DNA of 64,000 nt from Pseudomonas cedrina subsp. cedrina (lineage in GTDB: Bacteria > Pseudomonadota > Gammaproteobacteria > Pseudomonadales > Pseudomonadaceae), in assembly GCF_001983175.1 (NCBI RefSeq), contig NZ_MNPW01000001.1:588075-652074 (forward strand), given 5' to 3'. Each line of letters opens with the position of its first letter. The first letter of the stretch is position 1. Shown here piece after piece: positions 47,988 to 54,513 of the stretch. A program made the translations under genes and the position numbers. The notes under the pieces were generated by a model that saw only the letters and a list, made by a program, of their open reading frames with translations, searched no databases and had not been told where the DNA came from.

Positions 47988-49151
47988 TCAGAATGGGATT
48001 AGATGCTTGCTGTAGCCGAATTTAACACCCGATGCAAAAAAGCCCCCGCACTCCCGCTGTTTTGTGCAGCTCTGGCACTCATGCGCGTACTCATTCTTCC
48101 AGTCGCTGATTGACTTCCGGTAGTAGGGCTGAATGTCCGGATTCACCAAGCACAGCTGATGGTTATAGACCGAGATATTCATACCGTATTTGGCCAGAAT
48201 GCCAACCGATTTGCTGAGCGTGTCTTTGTACTCGACCGGGTCGATCCACAGCTCATCAAGATTGGCCCTGGTGAAGCCCATCATCTCAAGGCCCATCAGC
48301 GCCACATGGTCAACAAACAGCAGATTGCGTGCGATGAACTCACACAGTTCAGGCAAGCGCTGCACCGATAGTTTGTGAATGACAACTCTGATCTCAACCT
48401 TCTGACCCAAGCGCTTCAGATTGAGGATACCCTGAATGGTTTCATCGAACGCGCCTTGGGCCTGGACGATGTAGTCATGCAGCGTCGGATCGTCTGAATA
48501 GACAGGGATTCCGATCATCGCGTCGGGCAATTCAATCCGCGCATACTTTTCAGCGAACGCTGGGTCTTTGAAGCTGCGCCCGTTCGAGAGAATATGGATT
48601 GCGGTTCTCGGCAGATAGCTTTTTGTCAGGCTGATGATCTTAAGGAAGCGCTCCCGATTGGTCGTCGGCTCGCCCCCAGTAAACCCCAGCTCGCGGGTAT
48701 CTTTTGGTATAAGCGGAATCAGGCTCTCGATTTCGTCAAGTATCCACGAGTCATCAGCTGCCTTAGGCGGTTGTGAACACATAAGACAGTAATGATTGCA
48801 TTGCTCGGTGACCAAGATGCTGTTGTGCGGCGACGATGCTCGGAACAGTACGCTAATGCTCTGACGATCAGCTGAAAGCCGGATAATGTCACCATCACCG
48901 ATGTAGCTGTAGTCATTCGGTAGGAGCGAGTAATCAGAGTCGGAAGGCAGTAGCTCAACCAACTGTCGATGTTTCTCAAGCAGAAGGTAGTGCGCGAATC
49001 CTCGGGGGATCTCCTGATCGGAAGCCAAGTAGGCTATTTCCCGTCGCAAGACTTCTGGCAAATTCCGGCTGGTCGACACTTTGAGCAGAGTAAGATTCCT
49101 ATGAACATTAACCGCATGGATGCGGATAATCTTTCCGCCGAGTTTCAGCAT
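47988..49151 (-). CDS. hxsC: His-Xaa-Ser system radical SAM maturase HxsC
   Basis: The ATG at 49151 (MLKLGGKIIRI) is favoured; an in-frame GTG at 49163 adds four residues. Both overlap the end of hxsB. The 387-residue product has the radical SAM cluster motif CNHYCLMC (Cys 118, 122, 125), the glycine-rich GFTGGEPTTNRE, and a C-terminal Cys cluster CQSCTKQRECGG that may hold a second Fe-S centre. It would form radical SAM chemistry on the HxsA peptide together with HxsB. The product of the reaction is not established. Confidence 0.88.
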   Translation of the reverse strand: MLKLGGKIIRIHAVNVHRNLTLLKVSTSRNLPEVLRREIAYLASDQEIPRGFAHYLLLEKHRQLVELLPSDSDYSLLPNDYSYIGDGDIIRLSADRQSISVLFRASSPHNSILVTEQCNHYCLMCSQPPKAADDSWILDEIESLIPLIPKDTRELGFTGGEPTTNRERFLKIISLTKSYLPRTAIHILSNGRSFKDPAFAEKYARIELPDAMIGIPVYSDDPTLHDYIVQAQGAFDETIQGILNLKRLGQKVEIRVVIHKLSVQRLPELCEFIARNLLFVDHVALMGLEMMGFTRANLDELWIDPVEYKDTLSKSVGILAKYGMNISVYNHQLCLVNPDIQPYYRKSISDWKNEYAHECQSCTKQRECGGFFASGVKFGYSKHLIPF

Positions 49152-50602
49152 CGGTTGGCCCACCCCATAAAAATCCGTTTTGTTTGCTCATCATGTCGCA
49201 TCAGCTCAATGAGATGCTTGAAAATCGCCATATTTCGCTTGCAGAAAGAGGACTCAGGTTTTCTTGCTACAACGTCTTTGTGAATGGCGTGATGGTAGAC
49301 AGGCTCCGCTCCACAGTAAGGTTCAAATGCACAGTCAGAGCACATTGGAGCGCTTAAGGTGAAAGAGTTTTCCAGTGCATCCAGAAGCTGATCAGAGAGG
49401 ATGATCTCCTCATATGAGTGTTCAAGAATGCTGCCCAGTCGAAACGTATGATCTCCCATTTCGGCAAGCATACGGCTTTCATCTGAGGCGTAGACCGATC
49501 CGTCGTAGTTGAAAACGATGGCTGCGATACCAGCACCGGCAGGGTTCATCAAATCAACGAACCCTGGGTCCCCTGATGTCAGCATTTTTGTCAGCACGAG
49601 CGAAGAATATTGCTCTACAAATCGTATGCCGGACTTGTTTAGCTCAATGATGTACTCAAGGCCCTCCTTGTAAAATTCCAGCCAGCGTTCCGTGTCATAC
49701 GACATGAATTTTTTGGTCTTGATCGCAAAGCCGTAAGGGGAGAGCGTGCGGAGGAAGATGCCATCAAAGCCCAGGCGCAAGTATTCATCAATGATGTCGC
49801 GTGCTCGTGGCAGGCTCTCATCTGTGGTTGTCATCAGGGCTGATACTTGGTCATAGCCGAGGGCTGCACGGGCTTTCTTCAAGCCTTCCTCGAAACGCTG
49901 ATGACTATCTCTGCCCGGGCGTGGGCGATTTGCATTATGCAGATCCATTGGCCCGTCGAGCGAAGATGAAAGAACGATGTTGTGCTGCTTACAGAAGTCG
50001 AGCACGTCATCGGTCAGTAGCGAAAGCGTGGTCGCAATGACGAACTGTAGGTCACGTCCTTCCTTGACGTTACGTTTTTTGGCCTCAAGAACAACGTACC
50101 TCACCATCTCGAAGTTCAGCAGCGGCTCTCCACCCTGAAATTCAATTTTGATGGCGGGATTGGGAGACATAAAGACAAAATCCAATGACTTGTCTGCCAT
50201 CTCTGTGGTCATGTCGAATTCGTCTTTGCTTTCCGACTGCCTTGAAACCTGACAATACGGGCAGCTATGGTCACACCGAAGAGTCACTACAAAGATATGC
50301 AGATTAGTGAACTCGGGCAGCCTGGACAATCGCGTACGAATTTTGAGAGCCAGAAGCTGAAGTGGCGCTTGCTCATTGGTGAAGCGAATGAACTGCTTGG
50401 ATCGCAGCGTAGGGATCAGCTCTGATGTGAGCGGAAGCATCTTGCTAATGATCGGTTCAAGCATCGGCACCGGTATGACATGAAATTCGCCTGCCATGTT
50501 GGTAATGACGTACTCGTCGTCATTCAGACGGTCGAACTTAAAGGGCAGCAACTCGTAGGGACGTTGTTGCGCGTAGAACTCCAGCTTTTGGAATTTACTC
50601 AC
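49145..50602 (-). CDS. hxsB: His-Xaa-Ser system radical SAM maturase HxsB
   Basis: This 485-residue protein starts with a GTG at 50602 that overlaps the hxsD stop by 8 bases (GTGAGTAA). The radical SAM motif is CDHSCPYC (Cys 110, 114, 117), with EFQGGEPLLNFEM after it. A SPASM-type C-terminus has Cys 421, 424, 430 and 454. An N-terminal ~95-residue domain may bind the precursor. It is the larger of the two maturases of the system. Confidence 0.9.
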   Translation of the reverse strand: MSKFQKLEFYAQQRPYELLPFKFDRLNDDEYVITNMAGEFHVIPVPMLEPIISKMLPLTSELIPTLRSKQFIRFTNEQAPLQLLALKIRTRLSRLPEFTNLHIFVVTLRCDHSCPYCQVSRQSESKDEFDMTTEMADKSLDFVFMSPNPAIKIEFQGGEPLLNFEMVRYVVLEAKKRNVKEGRDLQFVIATTLSLLTDDVLDFCKQHNIVLSSSLDGPMDLHNANRPRPGRDSHQRFEEGLKKARAALGYDQVSALMTTTDESLPRARDIIDEYLRLGFDGIFLRTLSPYGFAIKTKKFMSYDTERWLEFYKEGLEYIIELNKSGIRFVEQYSSLVLTKMLTSGDPGFVDLMNPAGAGIAAIVFNYDGSVYASDESRMLAEMGDHTFRLGSILEHSYEEIILSDQLLDALENSFTLSAPMCSDCAFEPYCGAEPVYHHAIHKDVVARKPESSFCKRNMAIFKHLIELMRHDEQTKRIFMGWANRC

Positions 50603-50897
50603 TAATCAGCCCGGTTTTTGAAAAGGCCAGTCCGAGTATCAGGTTCTTGATCGGTTGCGTCTCAACTGCCAGTCGGTGGCGAAGCTGATAATCGAGCGCA
50701 TCCTTCTTGAACTCTTGGACCGCAGACAGAAAGGACTGCTCGTCCACACCGATATTCGATGACAAAGCGCAGACAATCTGTCCCCCATCGGAGGTGATAT
50801 CAACCGTCAGGGCATTGATCGATCGATATGCAGCTTTCTGCAAAACCTGCGCGTCATAAAGCCGCTCATCAAAAAGGAGCTTATGAGAGAAATCCAT
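50595..50897 (-). CDS. hxsD: His-Xaa-Ser system protein HxsD
   Basis: The 100-residue protein carries the family block ALDYQLRHRLAVET near residue 67-80, followed by PIKNLILGLAF. Its ATG overlaps the stop of hxsA (TAATG). It has no catalytic motif and could be a recognition or scaffold partner for the maturases, like RRE proteins in other peptide systems; that is inference. Confidence 0.88.
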   Translation of the reverse strand: MDFSHKLLFDERLYDAQVLQKAAYRSINALTVDITSDGGQIVCALSSNIGVDEQSFLSAVQEFKKDALDYQLRHRLAVETQPIKNLILGLAFSKTGLISE

Positions 50898-51181
50898 TAT
50901 CGACCCGAATAGTGGGAGCTGTGGGAACTATGCGAAGAGTGGGAGCTATGGGAGCTGTGATAAGCCATCATCTGCCCCTGGTCCCCGCGTTTGAGAACAA
51001 AGGCAAACAAATCGTTGCCACCACGGACCGAAAGATTCTCGCTTCGGGCTTCAGCTTGAAATGTGTTCTTGGCTTCAGAGCTGGGCTCGACAACCTCATA
51101 AGTAGTTAGAGCGGAAGCTTGTTCTGTAGCAACGGCTGCAGCCAAAGTGGCCAAGGGAACCAGAAAGGAGCGCTTTTTCAT
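50897..51181 (-). CDS. hxsA: His-Xaa-Ser repeat peptide HxsA (precursor)
   Basis: The 94-residue product begins with a Sec-type signal (MKKRSFLVPLATLAAAVA, cut probably near ASA24). A spacer including LFAFVLKRGDQGQMMAY follows. The tail carries six H-x-S units at residues 75-92 (HSS five times, then HYS) before GR-stop. AAGGA precedes the ATG. It is the first gene of the operon and the presumed substrate of HxsB and HxsC. No protease or exporter gene is in the cassette, so the cell's own Sec system may export it. Confidence 0.9.
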   Translation of the reverse strand: MKKRSFLVPLATLAAAVATEQASALTTYEVVEPSSEAKNTFQAEARSENLSVRGGNDLFAFVLKRGDQGQMMAYHSSHSSHSSHSSHSSHYSGR

Positions 51182-51330
51182 TGCAAATGTCCTTATCGAT
51201 GTGATGGTTATTCGGCTCAGTGTCAGTGACTCCCGCCAATGATGTCAATGTAGTATCGACTAATGGCCTTTTACTCACCCACATCCGACAATCGACACCC
51301 TTCTGATTTCTGACCTCTTACCGCAGGCTA

Positions 51331-51382
51331 ACGGAGCAGAATCGGGGGTTGTTGATGGGGAGACGCGGGAGATGCGGTTTGC
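51331..51382 (+). repeat. Direct repeat, right copy of the LysR 3' end
   Basis: ACGGAGCAGAATCGGGGG through GCGGTTTGCG matches 47637-47690 with one substitution and one missing G inside a G run. It runs on into GATTAA, which in the LysR frame gives RFAD-stop. This looks like the older end of the LysR gene. Confidence 0.88.
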
Positions 51383-51484
51383 GGATTAAAGGGCCATCAA
51401 CGACGATTCGCTTTAATTTGCAGGACGTTTCCTAGAGAATCTCCGGCCTATTGCGCTGTACCGTTTGGATCACTAGCCTCCCTG

Positions 51485-51661
51485 GGTCGCTGCACATCAG
51501 CGATCGGGTTTAGCGATCCGGGCTCAAGCGTGACACTGCTTCCAACAGCATCAGCTGGCGTTTGTCAGCTTTTAGCGTTTTATGGCGGCTGTGTGCGGGA
51601 GACTTTCGAGTCTACCCGGGATGCGCTCTGGCCCGGATCGCTAACCTGCACACAGCTGCCA
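51485..51661 (+). ncRNA. Structured leader RNA upstream of the DUF3077 gene
   Basis: Stems visible by eye: 51485-51492/51498-51505 (8 bp, CACAT loop); 51553-51559/51564-51570 (7 bp, then TTTT); and a long closing stem 51583-51599/51645-51661 (17 bp, two G-U). The closing stem encloses AGACT-TTCG-AGTCT (51600-51613) and CCGGG/CCCGG (51616-51636), forming a three-way junction. A rival pairing of 51510-51523 with 51631-51644 is perfect over 14 bp and would break the third stem and part of the junction. It could be a cis-regulatory switch or a separate RNA. Confidence 0.6.
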
Positions 51662-51719
51662 CCCTCTTCATGTTTAGCGATGTGATGTGGCGGCTCTACT
51701 TCAGCAGAGAGCAATCATC

Positions 51720-52010
51720 ATGAGCAAAATCATTCCCGATCCACCGCTTTCCTCCCTCACCACCCTCGGCGTCGTCACCTTCGGCGACTACGGCGAAAAC
51801 GAAAAACCGCTGTTCCGCGTCAACGCCGGTATGCCACTTCACGAAGCGCTGGAACACGCCTCTACCCTGCTGTTCTATTCCAAAAAACTCGCGATGGAAG
51901 CCGCCATGGATGTGCGCGGCGAGCAGTACGCGTGGGCTGCGCATTATCTGTGTGAGATGGGTAAGGCTGTGGTGGATGACTTGACGCAGGCGATGACACC
52001 GAGCCGTTAA
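51720..52010 (+). CDS. DUF3077 family small protein
   Basis: The ATG at 51720 gives 96 residues. The family pattern is seen in PLFRVNAGMPLHEALEHAS and YAWAAHYLCEMGKAVVDDL. These short proteins occur in several copies in P. fluorescens-group genomes and have no known function. A long structured leader (51485-51661) precedes it. Confidence 0.85.
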   Translation: MSKIIPDPPLSSLTTLGVVTFGDYGENEKPLFRVNAGMPLHEALEHASTLLFYSKKLAMEAAMDVRGEQYAWAAHYLCEMGKAVVDDLTQAMTPSR

Positions 52011-52042
52011 GCGAACACCGGTTCAAGTACACCACAAACCAA

Positions 52043-52132
52043 TGTGGGAGCGGGCTTGCTCGCGAAAGCGGTGGGTCAGTCAACATCAATGTTAGCTGTG
52101 CCGACGTCTTCGCGAGCAAGCCCGCTCCCACA
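52043..52132. repeat. REPIN (GCGGGCTTGCTCGCG subtype)
   Basis: TGTGGGAGCGGGCTTGCTCG and CGAGCAAGCCCGCTCCCACA form a perfect inverted pair around ~50 bp. This is another core subtype of the common family. Confidence 0.9.
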
Positions 52133-52170
52133 GTTTGATTGCATTGCAGATTGAGGCTGGGTGAGTTCGC

Positions 52171-52662
52171 CTACTCCGCTATGACCACAATCGACACCCG
52201 GCGATTCTCGGTTCGCCCATCGACAGTGTCATTGGACGCCACCGGGTGGCTGCTGCCCAAGCCGCGCAGTTGGACGTTTTCTTCTTTCATGCCCACACCG
52301 GTCAGCACCGTGGCCACGCTTTTGGCGCGGCGCAGGGACAGTTGCTGGTTGTAGGTTTCTTTGCCCGATGCGTCGGTGTGGCCGTCGATACGCACGCGTT
52401 CGATACCCACGCCCAGCAAGGCCTTGCCGATGCGCTGGACGATCTCGGTGCTGGCGGGGTTGAGGGCTTCTACGTCGCTGCCAAACAGCACTTTGCCCGA
52501 CAGGCCAAAGGCCCAGCCCTCTTCGGTCAGTTCAAAGCCTTGCTGTTTGAGCACCGCCACCTGTGCCGGGGTCAGGCCCTTGGGGGGCGCTGTCTGGCAG
52601 CCGCCAAGGGCGAGCAACGCCACCAGCAAGGTGATGAACATGAAACGCGCAGTCAAAAACAA
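52171..52662 (-). CDS. yfiB: YfiB/AwsO OmpA-like lipoprotein
   Basis: A TTG start at 52662 is favoured because AGGAG lies 8 bases before it; the next ATG (52641) has no ribosome site. The lipobox LLALGGC makes it a lipoprotein. A C-terminal OmpA peptidoglycan-binding domain follows (RVRIDGHTDASGKETYNQQL, SLRRAKSVATVL). In P. aeruginosa YfiB traps YfiR at the outer membrane and so frees YfiN. In P. fluorescens SBW25 the name is awsO. Confidence 0.9.
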   Translation of the reverse strand: MFLTARFMFITLLVALLALGGCQTAPPKGLTPAQVAVLKQQGFELTEEGWAFGLSGKVLFGSDVEALNPASTEIVQRIGKALLGVGIERVRIDGHTDASGKETYNQQLSLRRAKSVATVLTGVGMKEENVQLRGLGSSHPVASNDTVDGRTENRRVSIVVIAE

Positions 52663-52666
52663 GGGA

Positions 52667-53929
52667 TCAACTCCTGTGTGGAACGTTGACGGCGCAATGC
52701 TCCGATTCCGCCGTTTGCTGGCCGCCCGAGGCCAGGCGCTTGGCCTGGTACATCGCCGTGTCGGCGGCATTGAGCAAGGTGCCGGGGGTGGCGCCATGAT
52801 CGGGGTAGACCGCGATACCGATACTGAGTGAGGTCAATACCTGAGTGTTGCCGGGCACGGCGATCGGCGAGTCCATGCTGGCGATGATCTTGTCGGCAAT
52901 GCGCTCGGCATCTTCGACCTTGTGCAACGGCGCCAGCAGGATGGCGAACTCATCGCCGCCCAGGCGCGCCACCAGATCATCGTCACGCAACTGCGCACGT
53001 ACACGCTCGGCGATGGCCACGAGGACGGCATCGCCGGCGGCATGGCCAAAGCTGTCATTGATCTCTTTGAAACGGTCGCTGTCGAGGTAAAGCACCGCCA
53101 CTTGTTCCTTGGCTCTGGCGGCGATGCGCAGGGCACGGATCAATCGGCTCTCGAAGAACGCGCGATTGGGCAGGCCGGTGAGGCTGTCGTGGTTGGCTTT
53201 GTGGGCCAAGGATTCGTTTTCGCTTTGCAGGTGGTTTTGCCAGGCTTGCATCTCGCCCAGCAAGGCGTTGAAGTCGCTGCCCAGGCTGTCGAGTTCGGCG
53301 ATGCGCGCTGGCGGCACGCGGCGCTCGAAGTCGCGCTGGCTGCGCGCCGCATGGGCGACGGCGGCGAGGCTTTGCAGCGGCCCGGTAATACCGCGCAACA
53401 AGCGTCGCGCAAAGTGCAGGGCGACCCACGCGCTGAGGGCGGTGCAAATGAGGATCCCGGCCAGCCCGCTCAACAGGAAGCGCAGCAGGCTACCGCCGTG
53501 ACCGGTGAGATGAATGCTGCCGATGGTCTGTCCCTGGTGCAGGATTGGCTGACTGATCGGTTGATCAAGCAGCGCATGGGCGAGCTCCAATTCCACCCGC
53601 GAGAGTAGGCCGGTATCCGGGCGTATCCACTGCGCCAACAACTTGCCATTGGCATCGAAGACTTCGGCCTGGGCCACCTCTTCGGTGGAGGCGATCAGGC
53701 TCAGGGCTTCGGTGGCCGCTGCACTGTCGTTGAACACCACTGCGGCTTCCACGGTGTAGCTGATGGAGCGCACGATCAGGTGCAGGTTGTGTTCGGCATA
53801 GACGCGCAGCGCGAGCACGCCAAGCAGGGTCAGTGAGATGCTTGCCAGGGTCACCGCCACCAGTGCCAGGATCAAGTGCCCTCGGCCAATGACCGAACGC
53901 AGGGTCGGTCGCACCTTAACTGCCGTCAT
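52667..53929 (-). CDS. yfiN: Diguanylate cyclase YfiN/AwsR
   Basis: The 420-residue membrane protein has TM1 (about 17-40), a periplasmic domain, TM2 (about 155-178), HAMP, and a GGDEF domain with intact LGGDEFAIL. RDDD upstream fits the inhibitory I-site RxxD. It makes c-di-GMP and drives biofilm and wrinkly-spreader growth when released from YfiR. It overlaps yfiR by 4 bases (ATGA) and is followed after 4 bases by yfiB. Confidence 0.95.
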   Translation of the reverse strand: MTAVKVRPTLRSVIGRGHLILALVAVTLASISLTLLGVLALRVYAEHNLHLIVRSISYTVEAAVVFNDSAAATEALSLIASTEEVAQAEVFDANGKLLAQWIRPDTGLLSRVELELAHALLDQPISQPILHQGQTIGSIHLTGHGGSLLRFLLSGLAGILICTALSAWVALHFARRLLRGITGPLQSLAAVAHAARSQRDFERRVPPARIAELDSLGSDFNALLGEMQAWQNHLQSENESLAHKANHDSLTGLPNRAFFESRLIRALRIAARAKEQVAVLYLDSDRFKEINDSFGHAAGDAVLVAIAERVRAQLRDDDLVARLGGDEFAILLAPLHKVEDAERIADKIIASMDSPIAVPGNTQVLTSLSIGIAVYPDHGATPGTLLNAADTAMYQAKRLASGGQQTAESEHCAVNVPHRS

Positions 53930-54501
53930 GACGCAGGCGCTCGGCGACGCGACAGCTGCAGCACGCTGGGATGAATGCGCACGCCGCTGCGGGCGACCGA
54001 ATCGAGGTTGACCTCGAAGGACACTTGCTCATCGCCCACCCGCAGGCAGAACAGGCTGCCCACGGTGCACTGGTCGCCGCCCTCGCTGATGCTGAGCACC
54101 GGGTGGCCGGCCAATGAGTTGAACAGTCGGCTGCGCTCATCCACGGTGAGTTTGCCGATGTACACCGCATCACAGGCCTCGACGATATCGGAACGATCGG
54201 CCAGCAAGCGCTGCACCACCACCGGACGACCGGTGGCCTGGGTGGTACCTTTGATCAGGTCATCGGTGTATTGGGTCGGGCCGACAATGCACAGGCGCAG
54301 TTGCGCGGGCTCCACCGGCCACCGGGCGTAACTGAGGATACCCAGCACCACTTGGGTCACCGCCTGGGCGCGGTGGTCTGCAAGGCCCACGGGATCCGGC
54401 GCCTGGGCGAAAGCGTGCGGCGCAAGCACCCACAGGATCGCCATCGGCAGCATGCGTCTCCAGCTCAAACTGCGCTCTGTGGGCGAGACAGCCAGGTTCA
54501 T
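53926..54501 (-). CDS. yfiR: Periplasmic repressor YfiR/AwsX
   Basis: The 191-residue YfiR-family protein has an N-terminal signal (LPMAILWVLAPHAFA) and the domain core VVLGILSYARWPVEP. Four Cys (RLCIV, EACDAV, QCTVGSLFC) match the two disulfides of P. aeruginosa YfiR. It binds the periplasmic part of YfiN and holds it inactive. It is first in the yfiRNB operon. Confidence 0.93.
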   Translation of the reverse strand: MNLAVSPTERSLSWRRMLPMAILWVLAPHAFAQAPDPVGLADHRAQAVTQVVLGILSYARWPVEPAQLRLCIVGPTQYTDDLIKGTTQATGRPVVVQRLLADRSDIVEACDAVYIGKLTVDERSRLFNSLAGHPVLSISEGGDQCTVGSLFCLRVGDEQVSFEVNLDSVARSGVRIHPSVLQLSRRRAPAS

Positions 54502-54513
54502 GCCGCGATTCTC

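Larger units (their letters stand above)
47691..51330. mobile_element. hxs genomic islet bounded by LysR 3'-end repeats
   Basis: About 3.6 kb, visibly more AT-rich than the neighbours, lies between two direct copies of the LysR 3' end. It carries hxsA-D-B-C and a small unknown frame, with no transposase or integrase. The repeat at the far end keeps a plausible native stop. This suggests insertion at the gene's 3' end with duplication or replacement of the target, as some site-specific elements do. The mechanism is inferred. Confidence 0.6.

Noticed and set aside
50905..50958. GTGGGAGCTGTGGGA-like DNA that resembles REP repeats or a CRISPR-like tandem array
   Set aside because: It is the coding DNA for the H-S-S units of HxsA, period 9 bases, in frame.
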